A stretch of DNA of 64,000 nucleotides, taken from contig NTHE01000005.1 of assembly GCA_002551355.1 (NCBI GenBank), positions 1 through 64,000 on the forward strand, in the 5' to 3' direction. Of the stretch, positions 8,473 to 17,318 are shown piece after piece. Each line of letters opens with the position of its first letter. Within the stretch, counting starts at the first letter, position 1. The position numbers and the translations under genes are program-made. The stretch is from Streptomyces sp. man185. Lineage in GTDB: Bacteria; Actinomycetota; Actinomycetes; Streptomycetales; Streptomycetaceae. The notes beneath the pieces are model-generated. The model was not told the origin of the DNA and did no database searches. It was given only the letters and a program-made list of their open reading frames with translations.

Positions 8473-10704
8473 ATGAACTCCCCCGCCACGCGGGGCAGGA
8501 ACGGCAAGGACGTCAGGAAGCGGAAGGCGTCACGCGGCCGGAGCCGGTTCAGGCTCCCCATGCGCTACCTCCTGCCGACGACCCTTCTCGTCGTCCTGCT
8601 CGCGATGCTGATGCTGCGCGGATACGTGCACAGCGAGATCCTCGCCGACCACCGGGTCCGCGACGCCGACCACCACCACACCCGGGTGCCGAAGGACATC
8701 CGCTCCGGCGGGCCCGTCATCGACGCCCGCTCCGGTGACGCGAAGACCCTGCGCATACCCGACCGGCGGATCGTCCTGACCTTCGACGACGGGCCCGACC
8801 CGGTGTGGACGCCGAAGGTGCTGGACAAGCTGAAGGAGTACGACGCCCACGGCGTCTTCTTCGTCACCGGCACCATGGCCGCCCGCCACCCCGACCTGGT
8901 CCGGCGGATCGTCGACGACGGCCACGAGCTCGGCCTCCACACCTTCAACCACCCCGATCTCTCCTACCAGTCCACCGAGCGCATCGACTGGGAGCTGTCG
9001 CAGAACCAACTGGCGCTGGCGGGCGCGGCCGGCATCCGCACCTCGATCTTCCGGCCGCCGTACTCCTCCTTCTCGCACGCCATGGACAACACGTCCTGGC
9101 CGGTCGCGGAGTACATCGGCAGCCGCGGCTACCTCACCGTCGTCACCGACACCGACAGCCAGGACTGGAAGCGCCCCGGGGCCCGCGCCATCGTCGAACG
9201 GGCCACGCCGAAGGACGGCGAGGGCGCGATCGTCCTGATGCACGACTCCGGCGGCGACCGCTCGCAGACCGTGGCCGCGCTCGACACCCTGCTGCCCGAC
9301 CTCAAGGAGCGGGGCTACACCTTCACCCGCCTCACCACGGCCCTGGACGCCCCCAGCGCGCACACCCAGGTCACCGGGGCCGCGCTGTGGAAGGGCAAGG
9401 CGTTCGTCTCCGCCGTCGCCGTGTCCGAGCGGATCACCGGCGTGCTGGTCGTCGGGCTGGCCGTCATCGGCGTCCTGGTCCTCGCCCGCTTCGGCCTGAT
9501 GCTGCTGCTCTCCTTCCTGCACGCCCGCAAGGTGCGCCGCCGGGACTTCCGTTGGGGGGAACCTCTCAGCCGCCCGGTCTCCGTCCTGGTCCCCGCGTAC
9601 AACGAACGCGAGTGCATCGAGGCGACCGTGCGCTCCCTGGTCGCCGGCGACCACCCGATCGAGATCATCGTCATCGACGACGGCTCCACCGACGGCACCG
9701 CCGACCTCGTCGAGGCCATGCGGCTGCCCCGCGTACGCGTCGTGCGCCAGCAGAACGCCGGCAAGCCCGCCGCCCTCAACAACGGCATCCGGCAAGCCCG
9801 TTACGACATCGTCGTGATGATGGACGGCGACACCGTCTTCGAGCCGGCCACGGTCCGCGAGCTGGTCCAGCCCTTCGCCGACCCCCGGGTCGGAGCCGTC
9901 GCGGGCAACGCCAAGGTCGGCAACCGCGATTCCCTCATCGGCGCCTGGCAGCACATCGAGTACGTGATGGGCTTCAACCTCGACCGCCGGATGTACGACG
10001 TGCTCGGCTGCATGCCCACCATCCCCGGGGCCGTCGGGGCGTTCCGCCGCGAAGCCCTGGAGCGGGTCGGCGGGATGAGCGAGGACACCCTCGCCGAGGA
10101 CACCGACGTCACCATGGCCCTGCACCGGGACGGCTGGCGCGTGGTCTACGCGGAGAACGCCCGCGCCTGGACCGAGGCCCCGGAGTCCGTGCAGCAGCTC
10201 TGGTCGCAACGCTACCGGTGGAGTTACGGCACCATGCAGGCCATCTGGAAGCACCGTCGCGCGGTCATCGAACGCGGACCCTCGGGCCGCTTCGGGCGGG
10301 TCGGGCTGCCGTTCGTCTCCCTGTTCATGGTCGTCGCCCCGCTGCTCGCGCCGCTCATCGACGTGTTCCTGCTGTACGGACTCGTCTTCGGCCCGACCGG
10401 CAGGACGGTCGCCGCCTGGTTCGGTGTGCTGCTCGTCCAGGCGGTCTGCGCCGCGTACGCGTTCCGGCTGGACAAGGAACGCATGACGCACCTGCTCTCC
10501 CTGCCGCTCCAGCAGATCCTCTACCGCCAGCTCATGTACGTCGTGCTGCTCCAGTCCTGGATCACCGCGCTCACCGGCGGCCGGCTGCGCTGGCAGAAGC
10601 TGCGCCGCACGGGTGCGGTGGAGGCCCCCGGCGGCATCTCCGCCCAGCGCCCGAGACCGGCCGCCGTCAGCGGCGACAGCACGGACCGGAGGCCCTCTCC
10701 ATGA
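8473..10704 (+). CDS. matB: MatB-like bifunctional polysaccharide deacetylase / family 2 glycosyltransferase
   Basis: A 743-aa membrane enzyme. After an N-terminal helix (about residues 28-48) comes a NodB deacetylase domain (about 95-290) with TFDDGP at 103-108 and the metal-ligand motif HTFNH; a helix near 320-345; then a processive GT2 domain with DDG at 402-404, MMDGD near 450, the ED-TD region at 542-545 and QRYRW at 579-583; then C-terminal membrane helices. The combination fits synthesis and partial deacetylation of a beta-linked N-acetylglucosamine polymer at the cell surface, as reported for MatB of Streptomyces. The stop overlaps the next gene's start (ATGA). Confidence 0.9.
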   Translation: MNSPATRGRNGKDVRKRKASRGRSRFRLPMRYLLPTTLLVVLLAMLMLRGYVHSEILADHRVRDADHHHTRVPKDIRSGGPVIDARSGDAKTLRIPDRRIVLTFDDGPDPVWTPKVLDKLKEYDAHGVFFVTGTMAARHPDLVRRIVDDGHELGLHTFNHPDLSYQSTERIDWELSQNQLALAGAAGIRTSIFRPPYSSFSHAMDNTSWPVAEYIGSRGYLTVVTDTDSQDWKRPGARAIVERATPKDGEGAIVLMHDSGGDRSQTVAALDTLLPDLKERGYTFTRLTTALDAPSAHTQVTGAALWKGKAFVSAVAVSERITGVLVVGLAVIGVLVLARFGLMLLLSFLHARKVRRRDFRWGEPLSRPVSVLVPAYNERECIEATVRSLVAGDHPIEIIVIDDGSTDGTADLVEAMRLPRVRVVRQQNAGKPAALNNGIRQARYDIVVMMDGDTVFEPATVRELVQPFADPRVGAVAGNAKVGNRDSLIGAWQHIEYVMGFNLDRRMYDVLGCMPTIPGAVGAFRREALERVGGMSEDTLAEDTDVTMALHRDGWRVVYAENARAWTEAPESVQQLWSQRYRWSYGTMQAIWKHRRAVIERGPSGRFGRVGLPFVSLFMVVAPLLAPLIDVFLLYGLVFGPTGRTVAAWFGVLLVQAVCAAYAFRLDKERMTHLLSLPLQQILYRQLMYVVLLQSWITALTGGRLRWQKLRRTGAVEAPGGISAQRPRPAAVSGDSTDRRPSP

Positions 10705-11882
10705 CCGCCCCGCCCCTGCCGAGGGCCGCCGCCCCGGACCCCACGGTCCCGCCGCCGCCCACCCCCGTGAAGCCGCAAAAGCCCGTCCGGGACCGGTACT
10801 TCGACCTGTTGCGGGCGCTCGCCCTCTTCCGGGTCGTCCTCTACCACCTGACCGGCTGGGCCTGGCTGCCCATCGTCTTCCCCTCCATGGGCGTGATGTT
10901 CGCCCTGGCCGGGACGCTGATGGCGCGCTCGCTGAAACGCCCCGCCGTCCAGGTGATCCGGGGCCGCATCCGCCGGCTCCTGCCGCCGCTGTGGCTGCTC
11001 GGCGCGATCGGTGTCACCGGCATGGTCGCCCAGGGCTGGGGCCCGGACGCCGAGGGCCACCCCGGCTGGTGGTGGCAGCACCTGGCGTACTGGGTGCTGC
11101 CGCTCAGCGATCCGTCGTACGCGTACGACGTGGCGGGCATCGACGGATTCCTCGGGGCGAGCTGGCCCGAGGACCTGGCCGGGCCGCTCTGGTACGTCCG
11201 GGCCTACCTGTGGTTCGTGCTGTTCTCGCCGCTGATCCTGCGCGGTCTGCGCCGACTGCCCTGGCCGACGCTGCTCGCGCCGCTCGCGCTCTCCGTCGTC
11301 ATGCGCCTGGAGCTGTTCTCCGCCACCGACCGCCTCGACTCCGCGATCACCGACTTCTCCACCTTCGGCGCCTGCTGGGTCCTCGGCATGGCCCACCAGG
11401 AGGGTGTGCTGAGGCGGCTCCCCGCCTGCATCGTCCCCTCGATCGCCCCGCTCTTCGGGGGCGCGGGGCTGTGGTGGGCGGCCCACGAGGGCTTCCGCAG
11501 CGGCTTCGACCTGGACTCCATCCCGCTCGCCCAGGCCCTGTGGTCCTTCGGCTGCGTGCTGCTCCTGCTGCACTACAGCCCGTCCTGGACCGAGTGGCCC
11601 CGGCGGCTGCGGGCCTTCGACCGGCCGATCACCCTGCTCAACTCGCGGGCCGTGACCGTCTACCTCTGGCACAACGTCTGCATCCTGACCGCCGCCACGC
11701 TCTACGACCGGCTCTGGTCGGTGGACGCCCTCAGCGAGAACGTGCCCCGGCTGCTGGAGAGCTGGGCGCCCGTCCTGCTGATCACCTGGGCGCTCATCGC
11801 GCTCTGCGTCCTCGCCTTCGGCTGGGCGGAGGACGTCGCCGCCAAGCGCCGGCCGCAGCTCTGGCCGGACGGCAGGCGGTAG
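10701..11882 (+). CDS. Acyltransferase family 3 membrane protein, third gene of the mat unit
   Basis: A 393-aa integral membrane protein beginning MTAPPLPRAAAPD, with a Pro-rich N-terminus, the AT3 entry motif DRYFDLLRALALFRVVLYH (catalytic-type His at its end) and about ten helices. AT3 proteins of this kind move acetyl or other acyl groups across the membrane onto sugars. The start overlaps the matB stop by 4 nt, so it is cotranslated and probably modifies the same polymer, for example by O-acylation or succinylation. That role is inferred from position. A hairpin terminator follows 21 bp downstream. Confidence 0.86.
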   Translation: MTAPPLPRAAAPDPTVPPPPTPVKPQKPVRDRYFDLLRALALFRVVLYHLTGWAWLPIVFPSMGVMFALAGTLMARSLKRPAVQVIRGRIRRLLPPLWLLGAIGVTGMVAQGWGPDAEGHPGWWWQHLAYWVLPLSDPSYAYDVAGIDGFLGASWPEDLAGPLWYVRAYLWFVLFSPLILRGLRRLPWPTLLAPLALSVVMRLELFSATDRLDSAITDFSTFGACWVLGMAHQEGVLRRLPACIVPSIAPLFGGAGLWWAAHEGFRSGFDLDSIPLAQALWSFGCVLLLLHYSPSWTEWPRRLRAFDRPITLLNSRAVTVYLWHNVCILTAATLYDRLWSVDALSENVPRLLESWAPVLLITWALIALCVLAFGWAEDVAAKRRPQLWPDGRR

Positions 11883-11903
11883 GCGGTAGGCGAGGGCACC
11901 GCA

Positions 11904-11933
11904 TCTCACCGGGCCGGGAGGGGCCCGGTGAGA
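11904..11933 (+). terminator. Terminator of the mat operon
   Basis: Arms 11904-11915 and 11922-11933 form a perfect 12-bp stem with a 6-nt loop just after the acyltransferase gene. Confidence 0.75.
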
Positions 11934-12027
11934 GCAAGGTTGCGTACCGGTCACCTCGCGGCACCACGCCGAAACGCGGGCTCCCTAGCGTCGGGGACAA
12001 CACCCCGACCCCCTGTGGAGGCGCGTG

Positions 12028-13359
12028 ATGGCAGGCCGTTGGATCGAGACCTGGGAGCCGGAGGACAGGACGTTCTGGCAGGAGAAGGGCGAACGGGTCG
12101 CCCGCCGCAACCTGTGGTTCTCCGTGCTCTCCGAGCACATCGGATTCTCCATCTGGACCCTGTGGTCGGTGATGGTCCTGTTCATGGGACCGGAGTACGG
12201 CATCGACCCGGCCGGGAAGTTCTTCCTCATCTCGACCGCCACCCTCGTCGGCGCGCTGGTGCGGGTGCCGTACACCTTCGCCGTCGCCCGCTTCGGCGGC
12301 CGCAACTGGACGATCTTCAGCGCGGTGAGCCTGCTCGTCCCGACCCTGGCCGCGTTCTGGGTGATGGAGCCCGGGACCTCGTACGGCACGTTCGTCGCGG
12401 TCGCGGCGCTCACCGGGATCGGCGGCGGCAACTTCGCCTCGTCGATGACCAACATCAACGCCTTCTTCCCGCTGCGCGAGAAGGGCTGGGCGCTCGGCCT
12501 GAACGCGGGCGGCGGCAACATCGGCGTCCCCGTCGTCCAGCTCGTCGGCCTGCTCGTCATCGGCACGCTGGGGGCCTCGCACCCCCGGATCGTTCTCGGC
12601 GTTTACCTCCCGCTGATCGTTCTGGCCGCCGTGTGCGCCGCCCTGTACATGGACAATCTGCGCCCCGTGAAGAACGACACCGGGGCCGCGCTGGAGGCCG
12701 TCCGCGACCCGCACACCTGGATCATGTCGATCCTCTACATCGGCACCTTCGGCTCGTTCATCGGCTACAGCTTCGCCTTCGGCCTGGTGCTCCAGACCCA
12801 GTTCGGCCGGACCCCGCTCCAGGCCGCCTCGCTCACCTTCATCGGCCCGCTGCTGGGCTCCCTGATCCGGCCCGTCGGGGGCCGGCTCGCCGACCGGTAC
12901 GGCGGCGCGCGCATCACCCTGGCCACCTTCACCGCGATGGCCGCCGCCACCGGCGTCGTCATCCACGCCTCCGGGACCGCCTCGCTGCCCGTCTTCCTCA
13001 CCGGCTTCACCGCCCTGTTCGTCCTGACGGGCCTCGGCAACGGATCGACGTACAAGATGATCCCCGGCATCTTCCACACCAAGGCGCTGGCCCGGGGTCT
13101 CGACGGCGAGGCGGCCGCCGCCCACGGGCGGCGGCTCTCCGGGGCGGCCATGGGCCTCATCGGGGCCGTCGGCGCCCTCGGCGGCCTGGCGATCAACCTC
13201 GCCTTCCGCCAGTCCTTCCAGACCACCGGCACCGGAACCGCGGCCTTCTGGTCGTTCCTCGCCTTCTACGGCGTGTGTCTCACGCTCACCTGGGCGGTAT
13301 ACCTTCGCCGCCCCGCGCCCGTGCCCGCACGGGCCCAGCTCGGCTACGCGGAAGTGTAG
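12028..13359 (+). CDS. narK: Nitrate/nitrite transporter, NarK family (MFS)
   Basis: A 443-aa protein with about 12 membrane helices. The two Gly/Asn-rich nitrate signatures are present (GGGNFASSMTNINAFFP in helix 5 and a second GLGNGSTYKMIPGIF in the C-terminal half), with conserved Arg residues for anion binding. ATG 12028 is chosen because GGAGG at 12017-12021 is 6 nt upstream; GTG three bases earlier is possible. The next gene is the regulator nnaR, so the pair likely serves nitrate uptake for assimilation. Confidence 0.93.
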   Translation: MAGRWIETWEPEDRTFWQEKGERVARRNLWFSVLSEHIGFSIWTLWSVMVLFMGPEYGIDPAGKFFLISTATLVGALVRVPYTFAVARFGGRNWTIFSAVSLLVPTLAAFWVMEPGTSYGTFVAVAALTGIGGGNFASSMTNINAFFPLREKGWALGLNAGGGNIGVPVVQLVGLLVIGTLGASHPRIVLGVYLPLIVLAAVCAALYMDNLRPVKNDTGAALEAVRDPHTWIMSILYIGTFGSFIGYSFAFGLVLQTQFGRTPLQAASLTFIGPLLGSLIRPVGGRLADRYGGARITLATFTAMAAATGVVIHASGTASLPVFLTGFTALFVLTGLGNGSTYKMIPGIFHTKALARGLDGEAAAAHGRRLSGAAMGLIGAVGALGGLAINLAFRQSFQTTGTGTAAFWSFLAFYGVCLTLTWAVYLRRPAPVPARAQLGYAEV

Positions 13360-13386
13360 AAACGGCACGGTTCGGCGTCGTGCGAC

Positions 13387-13402
13387 GTAACGGCCGGGAA
13401 AT
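13387..13402 (+). promoter_or_regulatory. Candidate GlnR half-box upstream of nnaR
   Basis: GTAAC (13387-13391), 6 nt, then GAAAT (13398-13402) matches the GlnR pattern gTnAC-n6-GaAAC at 9 of 10 informative bases. GlnR control of nitrate genes including nnaR is known in S. coelicolor; binding here is inferred. Confidence 0.4.
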
Positions 13403-13453
13403 ACGGGGGAACCGAGCCTGTCACGCACCGTTGGCAGGCTCGGGCCTCCGCAT

Positions 13454-13510
13454 ATCGCATACCAGCGGGAACATCGCGTACCAGCGGGAACATCGCGTAC
13501 GAGCGGGAAC
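13454..13510 (+). repeat. Three tandem 19-bp repeats upstream of nnaR
   Basis: Three head-to-tail copies of ATCGCRTACCAGCGGGAAC (13454-13472, 13473-13491, 13492-13510) differ at one or two bases and end 20 bp before the nnaR start. They may be an operator array or a recent slippage expansion. Confidence 0.85.
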
Positions 13511-13530
13511 ACGGGAGCCGGGAACACGCC

Positions 13531-14673
13531 ATGCAGGACGACGCCACAACGCACGGCCCCCTCGCGGGCTTCACCGTCGGGGTGACCGCCGCCCGTCGCG
13601 CCGAGGAGCTCGCCACCCTCCTCAAACGCCGCGGGGCCGCGGTCCTGCACGCTCCCGCCCTGCGGATCGTGCAACTCGCCGACGACAGCGAGCTCCTCGC
13701 CGCCACCAAGGAGCTGATCGGCCACGCCCCCGACGTGGCGGTCGCCACCACCGCGATCGGCTTCCGCGGCTGGATCGAGGCGGCCGACGGCTGGGGCATC
13801 GGCGACGCCCTGCTGGAGACCCTGCGCGGGGTCGAACTCCTCGCCCGGGGACCCAAGGTGAAGGGCGCCATCCGGGCCGCCGGGCTCACCGAGGCCTGGT
13901 CGCCCGGGTCCGAATCGATGGCCGAGGTCCTCGACCGCCTCCTCGCCGAAGGCGTCGCCGGACGCCGGATCGCCCTCCAACTGCACGGCGAACCGCTGCC
14001 CGGATTCGTCGAGTCCCTGACGGCCGCGGGCGCCGAGGTCGTCGTCGTTCCCGTCTACCGCTGGATGCCCCCGCAGGACATCGCCCCGCTCGACCGCATG
14101 CTCGACGTCACCGCCGCCCGGGGCCTGGACGCGATCACCTTCACCAGCGCCCCCGCCGCCGCATCGTTCCTCGGCCGCGCCGAGACCCGCGGGCTGCTTC
14201 CCGAAGTCCTCGGCGCCCTGCGCGACGACGTGCTGGTCGCCTGCGTCGGACCGGTCACCGCACTCCCGCTCCAGGCCCGGGGCATCTCCACCCTCCAGCC
14301 GGAACGCTTCCGGCTCGGCCCCCTCGTCCAGCTGATGTGCGCCCACCTCCCGGCGGCAGCCCGCATCCTGCCCGTCGCCGGTCACCGCGTCGAGATCCGG
14401 GGCCACGCCGTCCTCGTCGACGACGAACTGCGCGCGGTGCCGCCCGCGGGCATGGCCCTCCTGCACGCGCTGGCCCGCCGCCCCGGGTGGGTGGTGGCCC
14501 GCGCCGACCTGCTGCGGGCCCTGCCCGGCAGCGGCACCGACGAGCACGCGGTGGAGACGGCGATGGCCCGGCTGCGCTCGGCGCTGGGCGTGCCCCGGCT
14601 GATCCAGACGGTCGTCAAGCGGGGCTACCGGCTGGCGCTGGACCCGGCGGCGGACACGAAGTACGGCCGCTGA
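13531..14673 (+). CDS. nnaR: NnaR: HemD-like domain fused to a winged-helix DNA-binding domain
   Basis: A 380-aa protein with a uroporphyrinogen-III synthase fold (about residues 8-255) joined to a C-terminal OmpR-type winged helix (about 285-370, with RADLLRALPGSGTDEHAVE and VKRGYRLALD). In S. coelicolor this architecture next to narK is NnaR (SCO2958, from memory), a GlnR-assisted activator of nitrate and nitrite assimilation genes, so it acts mainly as a regulator; whether the HemD fold keeps any tetrapyrrole activity is unclear. A triple 19-bp repeat and a candidate GlnR box lie in the 171-bp gap upstream. Confidence 0.88.
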   Translation: MQDDATTHGPLAGFTVGVTAARRAEELATLLKRRGAAVLHAPALRIVQLADDSELLAATKELIGHAPDVAVATTAIGFRGWIEAADGWGIGDALLETLRGVELLARGPKVKGAIRAAGLTEAWSPGSESMAEVLDRLLAEGVAGRRIALQLHGEPLPGFVESLTAAGAEVVVVPVYRWMPPQDIAPLDRMLDVTAARGLDAITFTSAPAAASFLGRAETRGLLPEVLGALRDDVLVACVGPVTALPLQARGISTLQPERFRLGPLVQLMCAHLPAAARILPVAGHRVEIRGHAVLVDDELRAVPPAGMALLHALARRPGWVVARADLLRALPGSGTDEHAVETAMARLRSALGVPRLIQTVVKRGYRLALDPAADTKYGR

Positions 14674-14717
14674 GGGGTCCCGGACCGCGGCCGGGCCGTC
14701 GCGGTTAGCGTGACCGG

Positions 14718-15281
14718 ATGACCGATCACCTCCGCCGGCTCGCCCCGGACGTGGCCTTCCGGCCCGTCGCGATCACCGACGCGCACTCCTTCGCCACGGC
14801 CCTCACCCGCAACCGCGCGTACATGCGCCGCTGGGAACCCCTGCGCCCCGAGTCCTTCTACACCGTCGAGGGCCAGGCCGCCCGGCTCACCGCGCTGCTG
14901 GCCGACCGGGACGCCGGACGGGCCATGCCCTGGGCGCTCACGGACGCCGACGACCGGGTCATCGGGGCCTTCACGCTCTCCGGCGTCGAGAAAGGCCCCT
15001 ACCGCAACGCCCGCCTCGGCTACTGGGTCGACGCGGGCCACGCCGGACGCGGCCTTGCCACCGCCGCCGTCGGGGCGGTCTGCGACGCCGCCCGCGACCG
15101 GCTGGGCCTGCACCGCGTCGAGGCGGCGACCGTCACCGACAACGCTCCGTCCCAACGGGTGCTCGCCAAGGCCGGGTTCGAGCAGATCGGGACGGCGCCG
15201 GGCTATCTGCACATCAACGGCGGCTGGCGCGACCACCACCTGTTCCAGCGGCTTCTGCACGATGATCCACCCGCCGTCTGA
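14718..15281 (+). CDS. GNAT N-acetyltransferase (RimJ/RimL type)
   Basis: A 187-aa acetyltransferase covering one GNAT domain. The N-terminal strand (VAFRPVAITDAHSFATALTRNRAYMRRWEP) resembles ribosomal-protein alanine acetyltransferases, and the acetyl-CoA loop follows GYWVDAGHAGRGLATAAVGAV (about residues 101-120). TTAGCGT ends 7 nt before the ATG at 14718 and could be a leaderless -10 element. Its 3' end overlaps the converging GNAT gene by 68 bp. The substrate is unknown. Confidence 0.85.
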   Translation: MTDHLRRLAPDVAFRPVAITDAHSFATALTRNRAYMRRWEPLRPESFYTVEGQAARLTALLADRDAGRAMPWALTDADDRVIGAFTLSGVEKGPYRNARLGYWVDAGHAGRGLATAAVGAVCDAARDRLGLHRVEAATVTDNAPSQRVLAKAGFEQIGTAPGYLHINGGWRDHHLFQRLLHDDPPAV

Positions 15282-15834
15282 GCGCAGCCCCGGGGGCTTC
15301 GCGCTCATGCACATGGCCGTCCAGCGGATAGTCGGGCGGCAGTGCCGGGATCACGCGCGCCAGGGCGTATCCGCACTTCTCCGCCACCCGGCACGAGGCC
15401 CCGTTGTCCACCTGGTGAAGCAACTCCAGCCGAAGCAGACCCTGTTCGGCGAAGTTCGTGAACGCCCAGTCGGTCAGCGCCGTCAGCGCCCGTGACGCCA
15501 CGCCCCGGCCCCGCGCCGGGGCCGTCGTCCAATAGCCGACCTCCGCACGGCCGTTCCCCGGATCCGGCCGCTTCAGCACGACGTTGCCGAGCGGTTCGCC
15601 ATCCCGTCCGCTCTCCGTCACGGCGAAGGCGAAGCGGGTGCCCGCCGCCCACTCCGTGCGCCGCGTCTCCAGCCAGCGCGTCGCCCCCTCCGCTCCGGAG
15701 ACCTGGGTGTCCAGCCATCGCCGCATCGCCGGATCGTCGTACGCGCGCAGCAGCGCCGGCAGATCCTCCTCGCGCCACCGGCGCAGCAGCAGGCCGCCGG
15801 AACTGATCCCGGCGCTCCCGTCTCCCTGGTCCAT
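15214..15834 (-). CDS. GNAT N-acetyltransferase
   Basis: A 206-aa protein with one GNAT domain (residues 10-175): LLLRRWREEDLPALLRAYDDP at the start, the acetyl-CoA loop near APARGRGVASRALTAL, and the C-terminal VAEKCGYALARV. The ATG at 15834 has a strong upstream GGGGGAGG with 5 nt spacing; an earlier in-frame ATG at 15858 lacks this. The last 20 or so residues, rich in Arg, lie over the end of the converging acetyltransferase gene. Paralogous to its neighbour in fold only. The substrate is unknown. Confidence 0.82.
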   Translation of the reverse strand: MDQGDGSAGISSGGLLLRRWREEDLPALLRAYDDPAMRRWLDTQVSGAEGATRWLETRRTEWAAGTRFAFAVTESGRDGEPLGNVVLKRPDPGNGRAEVGYWTTAPARGRGVASRALTALTDWAFTNFAEQGLLRLELLHQVDNGASCRVAEKCGYALARVIPALPPDYPLDGHVHEREAPGAALRRRVDHRAEAAGTGGGRASRR

Positions 15835-16002
15835 GGTGACCTCCCCCTCGTGATCCATGGCCGCCAGGGTACGGGGACCGGCCCCGCACCGGGGTGGCGG
15901 CGGGGGTTCCGGCCGAGCCCCGACAGGGGCACTCTGGGGGGTGGCCGTTCCACCGGTGACCAAGGCGGTGACAGGAGCATGGCAGCGGGCAGAGGTGCGC
16001 GG

Positions 16003-16665
16003 ATGTGGCGGTTCGACGCGGGCCGGATCTGCCTCGATCTGGTGGCCACGGAGCCCGCGGGCGGGGTGCCCGGGACCTGCGAACAGCTCGACGGCCCCGC
16101 GCGCCTGGCCCAGTGGCTGGCCGACGCCCGGCTCGTCCCGCCGGGCACCGTGCTGGCGCCGCTGGACGACAGCTGGGTGACCCGCTTCCACGAACTGCGC
16201 TTCGCCGTGAGCTGTCTGATGGACGCTCAACTCGGTGGCCCCGAGGCCGAGGGCGCGCTGGAGCGGGTCAACTCCCTGGCATCCGGCGCCCCTCCCGGCC
16301 CCCGGGCGGTGCGCGGCGCGGACGGCGACCTGATGCGGACCCTGAGCGCCGCGCCCGACTGCGCGGGGCTCCTCGCCGTCGTCGCCCGGGACGCGGTGGA
16401 CCTGCTCACCGACCCGGTCGCGCGGGCGGCCCTGCGCCGCTGCCAGGGCGAGGCCTGCCGCCGGCTCTACCTGGACACCTCGCGCGGCGGGCGGCGGCGC
16501 TGGTGCTCCGGCGAGGTCTGCGGCAACCGCGAACGGGTCGCCCGGCACCGGCGCAGGACCATGAGCGCACCCGACGCGCGCGGCCCGGGGAAACCCGAGG
16601 CGTGCGGCCCGGGGAAACCCGAGGCGTGCGGCCCGGAAAAAGAAATTCCGCCCGGCGTTGAGTGA
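16003..16665 (+). CDS. CGNR zinc-finger / ABATE-domain regulator
   Basis: A 220-aa protein. The N-terminal part (FDAGRICLDLVATEP) is the start of an ABATE ligand-binding region and residues near 150-185 form the CGNR finger: CQGEAC, then CSGEVCGNRERVARHR. Such proteins are predicted DNA- or RNA-binding transcription factors. ATG 16003 has AGAGG 7 nt upstream; ATG 15979 in the same frame is also possible. The last 25 residues are an odd repeat GPGKPEAC made by a tandem 24-nt duplication just before the stop. sigU follows 65 bp downstream. Confidence 0.8.
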   Translation: MWRFDAGRICLDLVATEPAGGVPGTCEQLDGPARLAQWLADARLVPPGTVLAPLDDSWVTRFHELRFAVSCLMDAQLGGPEAEGALERVNSLASGAPPGPRAVRGADGDLMRTLSAAPDCAGLLAVVARDAVDLLTDPVARAALRRCQGEACRRLYLDTSRGGRRRWCSGEVCGNRERVARHRRRTMSAPDARGPGKPEACGPGKPEACGPEKEIPPGVE

Positions 16666-16730
16666 ACCGCGCCCCGCCCCCGTATCGATGGTCGAAGTGC
16701 TCGATTCAGGGTCTCGACCGGGAGGTTCGG

Positions 16731-17318
16731 GTGCGCAAGGATGCGGCCGTGGCCGATGACCGTCCGCACAGGGCTCGACATCGCAGTGAGCCGCCCCCGT
16801 CCCCCTCCGGGATACCGGACGAGGAACTGATGCGGGCGCTGTACCGCGAACATGCCGGGCCGCTGCTCGCGTACGTGCTCCGACTCGTCGCGGGCGACCG
16901 CCAGCGGGCCGAGGACGTGGTGCAGGAGACGCTCATCCGTGCCTGGAAGAACGCCGGCCGGCTCAACCGGGCCACCGGCTCCGTCCGACCCTGGCTGGTG
17001 ACGGTCGCCCGGCGCATCGTCATCGACAACCACCGCAGCCGGCAGGCCCGGCCGCGCGAGGTCGATCCGTCGCCGCTGGAGGTCATTCCCGCGGAGGACG
17101 AGATCGACAAGGCGCTGTGGCTGATGACGCTCTCGGACGCGCTCGAAGATTTGACCCCCGCGCACCGGGAAGCATTGGTCGAGACCTACTTCAAGGGACG
17201 TACGGTCAACGAGGCCGCCGAAGTGCTCGGCGTCCCCAGCGGGACGGTGCGGTCCCGGGTGTTCTACGCACTCCGTTCGATGAAGCTCGCACTCGAAGAG
17301 AGGGGGATCACGGCATGA
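16731..17318 (+). CDS. sigU: ECF RNA polymerase sigma factor, SigU-like
   Basis: A 195-aa ECF sigma factor: region 2 (about residues 33-100, LMRALYREHAGPLLAYVLRLV to WLVTVARRIVIDNHRS) and region 4 (about 130-185, LTPAHREALVETYFKGRTVNEAAEVLGVPSGTVRSRVFYALRSMK), with no extra C-terminal domain. The GTG at 16731 has GGGAGG 5 nt upstream. The stop overlaps the anti-sigma start (ATGA). By position and pairing it matches sigU of S. coelicolor, whose release from its anti-sigma factor alters secreted-protein production and blocks development. Confidence 0.9.
   Translation: MRKDAAVADDRPHRARHRSEPPPSPSGIPDEELMRALYREHAGPLLAYVLRLVAGDRQRAEDVVQETLIRAWKNAGRLNRATGSVRPWLVTVARRIVIDNHRSRQARPREVDPSPLEVIPAEDEIDKALWLMTLSDALEDLTPAHREALVETYFKGRTVNEAAEVLGVPSGTVRSRVFYALRSMKLALEERGITA

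Noticed and set aside
8530..10491. Long minus-strand frame opposite matB
   Set aside because: Antisense shadow; matB has all catalytic motifs on the plus strand.
12025..12027. GTG start for narK three bases before the ATG
   Set aside because: Spacing from GGAGG is better for ATG 12028; the difference is one residue.
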